Below the pieces are notes generated by a model. The model saw only the letters and a list, made by a program, of their open reading frames with translations, did not search any database and was not told the DNA's origin. This document shows positions 17,966-25,425 of a stretch of 47,746 nucleotides of DNA, piece by piece. Position 1 is the first letter of the stretch. Each line of letters opens with the position of its first letter. Source of the DNA: Pseudanabaena frigida (GTDB taxonomy: Bacteria; Cyanobacteriota; Cyanobacteriia; Pseudanabaenales; Pseudanabaenaceae); NCBI GenBank assembly GCA_003242085.1, contig QBML01000040.1, positions 1 to 47,746 on the forward strand, read 5' to 3'. A program made the position numbers and the translations under genes.

Positions 17966-18013
17966 AGGTTTTAAATTTTATTGTCTTCTTATAAAAGATT
18001 CTTGTTGGCGTTC

Positions 18014-18739
18014 ATGCTCGTATTTTTAATTCACGGGGTCGCGACTCAAGATGCTGGTTATGGCGACCAATTCAAGAGAAAAGTTAAGGAAAACCTTAGC
18101 AAAAAGAATGTTGAGTCACCCATTTTTTTCTCAAGTTTTTGGGGACATACTTTTAAAAGTAAAACCGATCAATTGTTTAATTGGGTTCGAGCTAACGTAA
18201 AAGATTTGTCTGATAAGTGTAGAGAACTCAATAATTGCGGTAATGATATTTATCGTTATCAAGAAGCTCTTGAAGACTTCATTGCCAAATTTTTTGGTGA
18301 CTTCCTGACTTATCTCAACGTTGACAAAGGTGTAGCAATTCGCAAACAAATCTTGAGTCAATTCCAAGATTTTATTGATAATCATCCTGAAGATAAGGAA
18401 ATCACGATAGTTTCACACTCGCTTGGCACATTAGTTTTATGGGATCTACTCTTCGCTAAAGATTTACCTGAAAACGATCCCGCCAACGAATTTCGCAAAT
18501 TTTTCAACTCTAATGGGCTGAAATTGTCTGGCTTAGTAACGATGGGTTCACCACTTTTATTTATGCGATTAAAGCAATCTATCGACTTCTCAGCAGTTGA
18601 TGATTTTGTAGAAAAAAGCAATGAGGCTCTTACTTGGTTAAATATTATCCATGCTTCAGACCTAATTGCTTATCCTTTAGGCAATGCAATTAAGCATGAC
18701 AAGGCTAATAACTTTCTATTCACCAATCAATTTCTATAG
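18014..18739 (+). CDS. Alpha/beta hydrolase, N-terminal part (ends at an in-frame amber codon)
   Basis: A lipase-like alpha/beta hydrolase. It opens with MLVFLIHGVATQDAGYG, where HGVATQ would form the oxyanion region. The nucleophile elbow SHSLGT (GxSxG-like) lies near residue 140, and later strands read LVTMGSPLLF and WLNIIHASDLIAYPL (candidate catalytic Asp). I prefer the ATG at 18014 over an upstream TTG (17981) because the family starts just before the first strand. The frame stops at TAG 18737-18739 and continues open in the same frame to 19003. The downstream part carries what looks like the missing C-terminal lid and histidine region. Probably a gene broken by one nonsense change; read-through is possible. 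Confidence 0.7.
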   Translation: MLVFLIHGVATQDAGYGDQFKRKVKENLSKKNVESPIFFSSFWGHTFKSKTDQLFNWVRANVKDLSDKCRELNNCGNDIYRYQEALEDFIAKFFGDFLTYLNVDKGVAIRKQILSQFQDFIDNHPEDKEITIVSHSLGTLVLWDLLFAKDLPENDPANEFRKFFNSNGLKLSGLVTMGSPLLFMRLKQSIDFSAVDDFVEKSNEALTWLNIIHASDLIAYPLGNAIKHDKANNFLFTNQFL

Positions 18740-19003
18740 ATGCACGCAAATGCTTCAGATTCAGGAGCCTTGCGGTTTGGTCAAGGTCATGCTGGTATGG
18801 CTTTAGGAATGGCAGATGCTCATGCTGGTTACTGGAGTAACGATGTTGTAGCAGATTTGATAGCATCTCTTGTGGGTGGCAACTTAACCATTCTTGCTAA
18901 TAAGCGAGTTCATACAGGCTGGCGAAGCTACACTGAAGACGCGGAAAAATCAACTTCTCAGGGAATACATGGCTTTGTAGACCACCTAAGGGATACAAAG
19001 TAA
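18740..19003 (+). pseudogene. Alpha/beta hydrolase, C-terminal part after the in-frame stop
   Basis: Same frame as the upstream hydrolase and directly after its TAG. It contains GMADAHAGYWSNDVVADLI, the pattern expected near the catalytic histidine and end of this hydrolase type. The first codon happens to be ATG, so it could be translated alone by re-initiation, but there is no ribosome binding site of its own. The final 40 residues are hydrophilic. Confidence 0.6.
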
Positions 19004-19151
19004 GGAAAATTCATGAATTTTTTTACTTTGTAACAATATGAGAATTGCCATGCTTTGTGAGTAAAACTATACATAGGCTAAACACAGGTGTTATACTGAG
19101 AAGCCTGTGAAAAAATGACATCCTTTGAAACTAAATAAGTAAGTAACGGTT

Positions 19152-19292
19152 ATGACAAAACGTACTCTACGCGGTAGTGTCCGCAAAAAGAAGCGCACCT
19201 CTGGTTTTCGCGCCAGAATGGAAACACCTACAGGCAGACGAGTAATTAGAGCTCGCCGTAGTAAAGGTCGCGTTCGTTTGACAACTGTATAA
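19152..19292 (+). CDS. rpmH: 50S ribosomal protein bL34
   Basis: 46-residue, very basic ribosomal protein starting [20 protein letters not shown]. It contains the family core [18 protein letters not shown] and ends in [14 protein letters not shown]. First gene of the rpmH-rnpA-PH-yidC-jag-DUF177 cluster, conserved in part across bacteria. The leader has a short inverted repeat, cacagg/cctgtg, at 19083-19109 followed by five A, which may be regulatory. Confidence 0.97.
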   Translation: MTKRTLRGSVRKKKRTSGFRARMETPTGRRVIRARRSKGRVRLTTV

Positions 19293-19352
19293 GCTACCCT
19301 CGGACTTAACTCACAATATTATTTGTAACTGATTTGCGGTCGTTAATCTCTA

Positions 19353-19706
19353 GTGCTTCCTAATCAAAACCGCCTGCGGCGGCGTGAAGATTTTGCAAAA
19401 GTATATGCCAATGGCGATCGCTACAGAGGCAATTACTTAAATTTGCGAGTTCTTTTTGATAACAATCCCACCCTAGACACAAGGATAGGCATAGTTGTAA
19501 GCAAAAAAGCTAGCAAGTTGGCGGTAACCCGTAATCGATTTAAGCGCCAGCTTCGTGCCATTTTTCGACAACTTCTGTCACAATTGAAACAAGGAATGCA
19601 AATTGTTGTAACGATAAATACCGTTCAACACAGGCCAAGTTATCAAGAAATTTGGGATGATTTACATAAGTTATTAGCAAAGGCGAAGGTTTTGAATGGC
19701 AATTAA
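19353..19706 (+). CDS. rnpA: Ribonuclease P protein component
   Basis: Protein cofactor of RNase P, which trims the 5' leader of pre-tRNA. The opening LPNQNRLRRREDFAKVYANG is typical. The basic RNR helix KLAVTRNRFKRQLRAIFR is at residues about 57-74, preceded by IGIVVSKKAS. 117 aa, normal. A GTG start at 19353 fits the conserved N-terminus. The 3' end overlaps the next gene by 11 bp. Confidence 0.94.
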   Translation: MLPNQNRLRRREDFAKVYANGDRYRGNYLNLRVLFDNNPTLDTRIGIVVSKKASKLAVTRNRFKRQLRAIFRQLLSQLKQGMQIVVTINTVQHRPSYQEIWDDLHKLLAKAKVLNGN

Positions 19707-20094
19707 TGAGGAAGTTTATTACGAAGGCGCACCTCACATTGGCGATCTAATCATTAGCTTGCTGGTGAGTATTTTTGTGATCACAATTCCTTTTGGTATT
19801 GCAGCGATCGCAAGAGCGCTTTGGTTGCGCTATCGAATTACCAACCGACGCATTACCGTCACAGGGGGATGGAGAGGTCAAACCCGTACCGATGTTGTAT
19901 ATGCTGAAATTGCCAAAATTGTCACCGTCCCTCGTGGTTTAGGCAGTTGGGGCGATATGGTGCTTACTCTTAAGGATGGCTCTCGTCTTGAGTTAAAATC
20001 TTTACCCAAATTTCGAGAAACATACGAATATATCGAATCGAAGTTAAGCTTGAAAGCGCAAGATAGTAGTGGCGCGATCGGTAGTAAAGTCTAA
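19696..20094 (+). CDS. PH-domain (YdbT/bPH-like) membrane protein
   Basis: A membrane-anchored protein with a bacterial PH-like domain. Residues 16-43 are hydrophobic (LIISLLVSIFVITIPFGIAA). The rest is a beta-rich domain, YRITNRRITVTGGWRGQTRTDVVYAEIAKI, then GDMVLTLKDGSRLELKSLP and a closing helix. This type is commonly found between rnpA and yidC in cyanobacteria, so a role around the insertase is possible but not shown. It overlaps rnpA by 11 bp. 132 aa. Confidence 0.82.
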   Translation: MAINEEVYYEGAPHIGDLIISLLVSIFVITIPFGIAAIARALWLRYRITNRRITVTGGWRGQTRTDVVYAEIAKIVTVPRGLGSWGDMVLTLKDGSRLELKSLPKFRETYEYIESKLSLKAQDSSGAIGSKV

Positions 20095-20104
20095 AACATT
20101 TGAA

Positions 20105-20136
20105 GATCGCCTTAGAAAATTTAATCTTAGGCGATC
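20105..20136 (+). terminator. Hairpin after the PH-domain gene
   Basis: Arms 20105-20116 and 20125-20136 pair except for one T-T mismatch; gtaatttt follows. A weak terminator or attenuator before yidC. Confidence 0.45.
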
Positions 20137-20195
20137 GTAATTTTAATGAGTGATTTAGTTATCATTCGGATGCAAACCCAACAGTAAAGTAGAAA

Positions 20196-21488
20196 ATGGA
20201 TTTCGGCGTAGGTTTTCTTTCCAACAACATAATGTTGCCTTTCCTAGATTTTTTCTACGGCATCGTGCCGAGCTATGGATTGGCAATTATAGCTCTCACA
20301 TTAGTTGTTCGCTTTGTGTTGTTTCCTGTTAGTGCTAATCAGCTACGCAGTATGCGACGCATGAAAATTGCTAATCCTGTGATGCAACAAAGAATTAAAG
20401 AAGTTCAAGAGCGTTATAAAAGCGATCCTGCTAAGCAGCAAGAAGAGCTAGCCAAGGTTAACTCCGCAAACTTCAAAGAATTTGGAAATCCTCTATCAGG
20501 ATGCCTACCTGCTATCATCCAACTGCCTATCCTGTTTGCTTTGTTTGCAACTCTCAGAGGATCGCCTTTTGCGGATATCAACTATTCTCTTAACTTCCAA
20601 ATTTCGCCATCGGAAAGTCAAGCTCAGATTCAGCATCAGCCTTTTACATCGCCTAGTCAAAACGTTTATTTTGCCGATCGCATTCACTTCCCAGTTCTTG
20701 CCACTGCAGTCAACGGTACTAGTTTAGGTATAGGTGAGCAATCTAAAATCATTTTGCAAACTGCTCAAGGACAAGACTTTAAGACTCTAGCCACGGAATA
20801 TCCAGACGCTGAGCTTAATCCTTCTTGGAAAGTTACTAAAGGACAAGAATTAGTTGAAATTCTAGATGATGGCACAGTAATTGCTAAACAAGCTGGTGAT
20901 GTCACCGTTCAAGTAACAGTTCCAGGACTAGCATCAAATAAAGGGTTTCTATTTATTAAAGCTCTTGGCAAAACTGGTGTAACCAATGCTGATGGCAGCA
21001 TTAACTGGGACATTGTGATTATGGTATTGGGCTTCGGTATTAGTCTTTACGCTAACCAGTCAATCTCAAGCGGTTCTACTCCAAAAAGTAGTGCTACTAC
21101 ACCTGAGTCTTCACAGCAAGATACGATGAACAAACTTACGCCAATCATTTTTTCTGGCATGTTTTTGTTTTTCCCACTGCCATCTGGGGTGATGCTCTAT
21201 ATGCTGATTGCAAATATTTTTCAGACATTGCAAGCATTTATTGTGGCTAAAGAACCACTTCCCGAAAATCTACAAAAGCTAGTTGCGGTTTCAGCTAATG
21301 CTTCTGTCAAGCCTAGTGCTAAATCCGATACAAAGTCTATTGGCTCAAGTAAAGCTGAATCAAGCAAAATTCCATTTGATGCAAAATCTAACTCTACAAC
21401 CGTAGTAGATGATAAAAGCAATAGCACTCCAACAAAATCTGCTCTGCCTTTTGAGCCTAATTCTTCTAAGAAAAAGAAAAAGAGTTAA
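20196..21488 (+). CDS. yidC: Membrane protein insertase YidC/Oxa1
   Basis: Inserts proteins into the plasma and thylakoid membranes; plastid Alb3 homologue. The first helix and core follow the family: PSYGLAIIALTLVVRFVLFPVS, the cytoplasmic coiled hairpin (MRRMKIANPVMQQRIKEVQERY, with its conserved basic charge), then FGNPLSGCLPAIIQLPILFALFATLRG. A lumenal insertion of about 150 residues has a small beta domain (ILDDGTVIAKQAGDVTVQVTV), which looks like a bacterial Ig-type fold. The last helices are ITWDIVI-like (INWDIVIMVLGFGISL) and MFLFFPLPSGVMLYMLIANI. The tail is Ser/Lys-rich and ends in KKKKKS. 430 aa. Confidence 0.93.
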   Translation: MDFGVGFLSNNIMLPFLDFFYGIVPSYGLAIIALTLVVRFVLFPVSANQLRSMRRMKIANPVMQQRIKEVQERYKSDPAKQQEELAKVNSANFKEFGNPLSGCLPAIIQLPILFALFATLRGSPFADINYSLNFQISPSESQAQIQHQPFTSPSQNVYFADRIHFPVLATAVNGTSLGIGEQSKIILQTAQGQDFKTLATEYPDAELNPSWKVTKGQELVEILDDGTVIAKQAGDVTVQVTVPGLASNKGFLFIKALGKTGVTNADGSINWDIVIMVLGFGISLYANQSISSGSTPKSSATTPESSQQDTMNKLTPIIFSGMFLFFPLPSGVMLYMLIANIFQTLQAFIVAKEPLPENLQKLVAVSANASVKPSAKSDTKSIGSSKAESSKIPFDAKSNSTTVVDDKSNSTPTKSALPFEPNSSKKKKKS

Positions 21489-21493
21489 ATATT

Positions 21494-21525
21494 AAATATG
21501 TGCGGTTATTTAACCGCACATATTT
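21494..21525 (+). terminator. Palindrome after yidC
   Basis: 15-bp perfect arms (21494-21508 with 21511-21525) with almost no spacer. A hairpin terminator or attenuator between yidC and jag; the T-run is weak. Confidence 0.6.
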
Positions 21526-21574
21526 AGCCTGTGGAGAGTATTTTAGTAATAAATTGAGTAAACAGGTAGGGTTT

Positions 21575-22102
21575 ATGGAAGATGCTTCAGCCAGTTCAGA
21601 TTGGTTTCAAGAACTTTTAAGTTTGATGGGTTATGTAGCATCGGTTAATATTCGTATTGATGAACCATCTCCAGAACAAGCTACAGATAACTCAATTAAT
21701 TTTTGGCTAGAAATAAATTCTGATAATTTACAACCTCAACAAATTCAAAGATTAATTGGCTCAAATGGTATCGTAATCGACTCTCTACAATATCTTGCAA
21801 ATATACTTTTGAATCGTCACGGATCGTCTGAGCTAGATCGTGATGTTAATCACCAAAACCACAATTTTTATACAGTTGAATTAGATGGTTATCGGTCAAA
21901 ACGTCTAAATGATTTGCAGGCTTTGGCAGATGAAGCAGTTCAGCAAGTTCGAGAAAAACAAGGTGAATTTGTAATTAAACAGTTGTCCTCTGCCGATCGC
22001 CGACATATTCATCAGCTTTTGGAAGAATTTCCAGATATCGAAACTTATAGCCAAGGCAGAGAACCAAATCGTCACTTAATTGTTAAGTTGGTGCAGGTCT
22101 AA
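21575..22102 (+). CDS. jag: Jag/KhpB-like RNA-binding protein (KH and R3H)
   Basis: Small RNA-binding protein usually found next to yidC. A KH domain is seen (NFWLEINSDN, then the loop LIGSNGIVIDSLQYLANIL). It is followed by YRSKRLNDLQALADEAVQQV and the R3H domain SADRRHIHQLLEEFPDIET, with its conserved Arg and His, and GREPNRHLIVKL at the end. I chose the ATG at 21575 (MEDASASSDW) over a GTG at 21500, because the latter lies inside the hairpin that follows yidC. There is no N-terminal Jag domain. The stop overlaps the next ATG in a TAATG arrangement. 175 aa. Confidence 0.88.
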   Translation: MEDASASSDWFQELLSLMGYVASVNIRIDEPSPEQATDNSINFWLEINSDNLQPQQIQRLIGSNGIVIDSLQYLANILLNRHGSSELDRDVNHQNHNFYTVELDGYRSKRLNDLQALADEAVQQVREKQGEFVIKQLSSADRRHIHQLLEEFPDIETYSQGREPNRHLIVKLVQV

Positions 22103-22605
22103 TGGAAAAGTTACACATACCTCAAATAGCTAGGGCTGTAGATGCTACTGAGTCATTTGAATTTAAGGAATTTATCGAAGGTCTTGATACATTGACTCCT
22201 GTACAGGGGGTTATTAGTGTTAATCACGCAGGCTCGTTTATTGAAGTTACATCAAAAGCATCAACGATTATAACTTTGACATGCGATCGCACCTTGGTTC
22301 AGTTTAACTATCGTTTGGCGATCGACACTTCAGAAATGATTTTATTAGCTGAAGCAATACCAGAGAGTGAGTATCAAAAAGAAAGAGAGATAGAAACAGA
22401 CGAGCTAGTGGAGTCTTTACCTCCTAATGGATATTTCGACCCTTCTGCATGGCTTTATGAGCAACTGGTTTTGGCTATTCCCTATCCAAAGATCGCGCCT
22501 GATGCTCCAGCCCTTGAATTGACGGATACTAACTCTAATCTAAATTTAGAGGATTCTGTCGATAAACGTTGGGCAGTTCTAAGTTCTTTGCAACTATCTG
22601 AATGA
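22102..22605 (+). CDS. DUF177 (YceD-like) protein
   Basis: YceD/DUF177 protein; relatives are linked to 23S rRNA processing and to bL32 in other organisms. Visible features are an early beta domain, GVISVNHAGSFIEVTSKASTI, a cysteine in TLTCDRTLVQF, and the conserved FDPSAWLYEQLVLAIPYP segment. The usual Cys pair near the C-terminus is not seen. It starts one base before the end of jag (translational coupling). Ends with KRWAVLSSLQL, which fits the family. 167 aa. Confidence 0.8.
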   Translation: MEKLHIPQIARAVDATESFEFKEFIEGLDTLTPVQGVISVNHAGSFIEVTSKASTIITLTCDRTLVQFNYRLAIDTSEMILLAEAIPESEYQKEREIETDELVESLPPNGYFDPSAWLYEQLVLAIPYPKIAPDAPALELTDTNSNLNLEDSVDKRWAVLSSLQLSE

Positions 22606-22645
22606 TGCCTTAATACCGAGGTTTATCTCTAAAATCTAAAACTAC

Positions 22646-22682
22646 AAAAACACAAGGGTCGCGAAGCGACCCTTGTGTTTTT
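22646..22682. terminator. Bidirectional terminator between DUF177 gene and repeat protein
   Basis: A 17-bp perfect stem (22646-22662 with 22666-22682) with a gaa triloop, five A and five T at the ends. Apex is tcGC-gaa-GCga. It serves two convergent genes. Confidence 0.88.
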
Positions 22683-22683
22683 A

Positions 22684-24237
22684 TTAACTAGCGCAAGCGA
22701 ATAACTTGCCTAATTGTTCTTTTTCAGAGGCGTTTTCGATGTCTTGAGCGATTTCCTTAGCTTTGTCTTTCTGACCGATCGCCCAGTAAGTACTACTAAT
22801 ATCCGATAAGGCTCTGGAGCGAATATTGGGATCGGGGGAAGATTTAGCGATTACTAGGCTTTCTTGTAAAATCGGGGTAGCTTTTTCAGATAAGCCGAGT
22901 TCACCATAAATGCTCGCAATATTGTTTAGAGCAAAGAGTTTTTCCGATGGTTGAGTGAGACCTCGCGCAATTGTAGTGGCTTGCTCTAGAGCTCCAACAG
23001 ACATTTGCGGAGCTTTAATAATTTGATATTGACGACTTACTTCGATTAGTAAAGTGGCTACATCGATCGACGGCGCAACTGTACTTAGCCCCTTGAGACT
23101 TTTTTCAAATAGCTTGGCGGCTTCATCAGCTTTCTTGTCTTTGGCATAGGCGATCGCCACATTTGCGATGCCAACACTTTTCTCAATAGATTTATCATCA
23201 AGATTGCTAATTACTTCTAGTGCTTTGTCATACTGTTTTGACACTAAATATTGACTTGCAACTAGAAATAAAGATCGCGTTTTCAAGAGGTCGTTATTAG
23301 CGATCGCTGCTTGTTCAACGACTTTAGGATCTGGTTTAGGTGATTCTTTTTCTACTTTGAGGACATTTTTAGAATCATCCTTTGGCAATGATTTAGTTGC
23401 CACTTTAGGGTCGGATTTCTTGGTTGATGTTTTAGTGCTTTTTGCAGATTCTTTGGCAGTTGCGATCGTATTATCTCGAATTGCGTCAAACTCTTGGAAA
23501 ACTGCCGCTAGCGAAGCAGCTGCTTTAGGATGATTTCCTGATTGTGCGTAACTACCTGCAATCTCAACACGCGCTCTAGCTTTGATATTGCGATCTTCGA
23601 TCATCGATAGCAAATCAGTTGCTGCTGAGATTGAAGCTTCAGAGTTGAAGTCATCACCTAGCTCTGTGTAGATATTTGCGATCGCCGAAAAAGCTCGCGA
23701 TCGGACATAGGCATCAATAATTTCAGGCGTTGCTTTGGTTGCATCAGCTAGTAAATTTTGAGCATTTTCTTTTTTACCTGCTTCGCCATAAGCTTGTGCG
23801 ATTTTGATATTGGCAAAAACTCTATCTACTGGATCGGGTAGTGATTTTGCAATCACTAAGGCGCTATCTAGAGTATCAGATGCCAATTTAGGTTGCACCG
23901 CCTTATTAAAACGACCTGCTGTATCTAATAGAGCAAAGGCTTTAAGCGAAGGAGTAGCGATCTCTTTAGCAGTCGCTACACTGTTTTCTAAAACCTTTTT
24001 TGCTCGCTCTGGGTATTCTAATTCTAAATATTTGCCTGCGATTTCAGTATAAGCGGCAACCTTGGCTTCAGGGGAAGTTCCCGCATCAGCTAAAGATACA
24101 TAGCACTGAAGAGGTATACCCTGAAATTTTGGATCTTTAGCATTCTTAGGGCTAGCTGCCCAGACGGTACTGGTTGTCATCAAATTGACTAGCACTGCTA
24201 GGCAGCCAGCTAGAAGCCGTATCCATATCTTTCGCAT
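22684..24237 (-). CDS. Exported TPR-like helical repeat protein
   Basis: A signal peptide is present (MRKIWIRLLAGCLAVLVNLM, likely cleavage at VWA-ASP). The mature protein is made of helical repeats of about 38 residues with the theme LARFNKIAxxYxELGDxxKAxxxLxxAxxIA (for example NNIASIYGELGLSEKATPILQ and SDISSTYWAIGQKDKAKEI). Such scaffolds hold partner proteins. A Lys/Ser-rich stretch (about residues 270-310) breaks the repeats. I chose the ATG at 24237 over one at 24294 because the latter would put 19 residues before the signal peptide. Substrate or partner unknown. A histidine or enzyme motif is not visible. Confidence 0.72.
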   Translation of the reverse strand: MRKIWIRLLAGCLAVLVNLMTTSTVWAASPKNAKDPKFQGIPLQCYVSLADAGTSPEAKVAAYTEIAGKYLELEYPERAKKVLENSVATAKEIATPSLKAFALLDTAGRFNKAVQPKLASDTLDSALVIAKSLPDPVDRVFANIKIAQAYGEAGKKENAQNLLADATKATPEIIDAYVRSRAFSAIANIYTELGDDFNSEASISAATDLLSMIEDRNIKARARVEIAGSYAQSGNHPKAAASLAAVFQEFDAIRDNTIATAKESAKSTKTSTKKSDPKVATKSLPKDDSKNVLKVEKESPKPDPKVVEQAAIANNDLLKTRSLFLVASQYLVSKQYDKALEVISNLDDKSIEKSVGIANVAIAYAKDKKADEAAKLFEKSLKGLSTVAPSIDVATLLIEVSRQYQIIKAPQMSVGALEQATTIARGLTQPSEKLFALNNIASIYGELGLSEKATPILQESLVIAKSSPDPNIRSRALSDISSTYWAIGQKDKAKEIAQDIENASEKEQLGKLFACAS

Positions 24238-24424
24238 AATTGATTCTGTCCTTGCCTGAATTATTGCTTGTAATGTCTTTTGGATTCTACCCAATTCATT
24301 AGCGATCGCACCAAAATATGATGTTTTGAGCTCTGACTTACTTTATTAAGTTGTCTGGTTAAAGTAATTGCAATGCTTCTCTCTGCATAAGTTTGATAGC
24401 ATTCCGATCTTCCCTAAGACTGAG

Positions 24425-24479
24425 AATGTAAAGAAAGATTGCGAACACTTTAAAAATCTGTTACATTCCTCAATGTAAA
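24425..24479 (+). promoter_or_regulatory. Three HLR1-like half sites upstream of hli
   Basis: Octamers matching the HLR1 half-site pattern (G/T)TTACA(T/A)(T/A), on one strand or the other, lie at 24425-24432, 24460-24467 and 24472-24479. The last two form an inverted pair with a 4-bp spacer. HLR1 is bound by RpaB and normally consists of two direct half sites, so the inverted order is atypical. Confidence 0.5.
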
Positions 24480-24506
24480 GTAATTAATTCATAAGGTAAA
24501 TCGATT

Positions 24507-24659
24507 ATGTCTGACGAAAACCGTAATGTATGGAACTGGGGTTTCACTTCTGGTGCTGAAAATTGGAACGGACGCTTAGCAATGATTGGCTTTGTATCAG
24601 CACTAGCAATCGAACTAATTAGCGGTCAAGGAGTATTACATTTCTGGGGAATCCTGTAA
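24507..24659 (+). CDS. hli: High-light-inducible protein (Hli/Scp, one-helix)
   Basis: 50-residue one-helix protein of the chlorophyll a/b-binding superfamily. The core [23 protein letters not shown] holds the conserved Glu, Asn, Arg and Met that bind chlorophyll and pair helices. HLIPs bind chlorophyll and carotenoids in photosystem II assembly and dissipate energy under stress. A short N-terminus ([14 protein letters not shown]) precedes the helix. An AAGG-type ribosome site is about 10 nt upstream. Expected to be light- and stress-regulated. It lies between two diverging or converging neighbours without an operon. Confidence 0.92.
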   Translation: MSDENRNVWNWGFTSGAENWNGRLAMIGFVSALAIELISGQGVLHFWGIL

Positions 24660-24677
24660 TTTTTTTGATATTCTCTT

Positions 24678-24748
24678 AAAACAAAGAACTCCTCACTTTT
24701 GTGAGGAGTTCTTTGTTTTGTGTACTAAGCAAAACTTGCATTGCCATA
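24678..24748 (+). terminator. Terminator of hli, with a flank like the palindromic elements
   Basis: A 19-bp perfect stem (24678-24696 with 24701-24719) and tttt loop, with A4 and T4 arm ends. The following 29 bases match the right flank of element copy C (32645-32737): over 34 aligned positions starting at tttt, 29 are identical, ending in ttgccataa versus ttgctataa. Confidence 0.8.
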
Positions 24749-24783
24749 ACATGACTAGCGATAGCTATACCTGACTTATTTGT

Positions 24784-24824
24784 AAAAAATTAGAGGCAGC
24801 ATAAGTAGCTACCTCTAATTTTTG
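24784..24824 (-). terminator. Terminator of rpsF
   Basis: A 16-bp stem with one mismatch (outer ends 24785 and 24823) flanked by an A-run that becomes the U-run of the minus-strand transcript. Confidence 0.7.
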
Positions 24825-24857
24825 TTTTTGATTACTGCGATTTATAGAAAGGGATTT

Positions 24858-25220
24858 TTATTCAGCAGTTTCTTCTACGGGCGCTTCTGCATCAGGAATT
24901 TCTTCTGCATTTTCTTCAATGGCTTCTGGTTCAAGTTTGATGGTCATGTAGCGAATTACGTCATCAGCTAGACGCATTGACTTCTCTAAACTTTCAATAG
25001 TTTTTGGAGTCGCTGTGTAATTTACTTGAATGTAAATGCCTTCGCGATGTCCCTTAATGTCATAAGCTAATCTCCGTCTACCACGATGCTGAATCGTGAT
25101 GTCTTCTGATTCTTGTTGCACTAAAAAGTCTTGATACTTAGCGATCGCTGCGTCAGCTTCCTGATCTGGAAGATCAGGGCGCAAGATATACATAGTTTCG
25201 TATAAACGTTTAACAGTCAT
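24858..25220 (-). CDS. rpsF: 30S ribosomal protein bS6
   Basis: Primary 16S rRNA-bound protein of the platform. The core [39 protein letters not shown] and [17 protein letters not shown] is fully typical. It has an acidic tail [15 protein letters not shown], as in many bacterial S6 proteins, which elsewhere receive glutamates. 120 aa. It stands alone here rather than with rpsR. Confidence 0.96.
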   Translation of the reverse strand: MTVKRLYETMYILRPDLPDQEADAAIAKYQDFLVQQESEDITIQHRGRRRLAYDIKGHREGIYIQVNYTATPKTIESLEKSMRLADDVIRYMTIKLEPEAIEENAEEIPDAEAPVEETAE

Positions 25221-25344
25221 TTAGTTGTTTCCTTACGGGCTGTAGTTGGCTTCTGTTAATTTGTTAGAAGCAAGGATCTCACATTATATCGCGACAGTGC
25301 AAAAAAATCACAACTAGTGGTAGAGGTTTACCTAATATCTAATT

Positions 25345-25372
25345 TTTGGATTTTATATAGTAATCGTATAAT
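25345..25372 (+). promoter_or_regulatory. Candidate promoter of the receiver-kinase gene
   Basis: TTTGGA (25345-25350) and TATAAT (25367-25372) are 16 bp apart. The -10 is perfect and the -35 weak. A small inverted repeat, atcgt/acgat (25363-25380), overlaps the -10. Confidence 0.4.
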
Positions 25373-25425
25373 TAAACGATAAGTACTGCAAAAAGTCGCT
25401 TATCCTGTTTGCAAAAAAAGCCGAA

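Noticed and set aside
17981-18013. TTG start giving 11 extra residues to the hydrolase
   Set aside because: The ATG at 18014 gives the family's usual start directly before the first beta strand.
21500-21574. GTG start giving 25 extra residues to Jag
   Set aside because: It lies inside the hairpin after yidC, and the added residues are not Jag-like.
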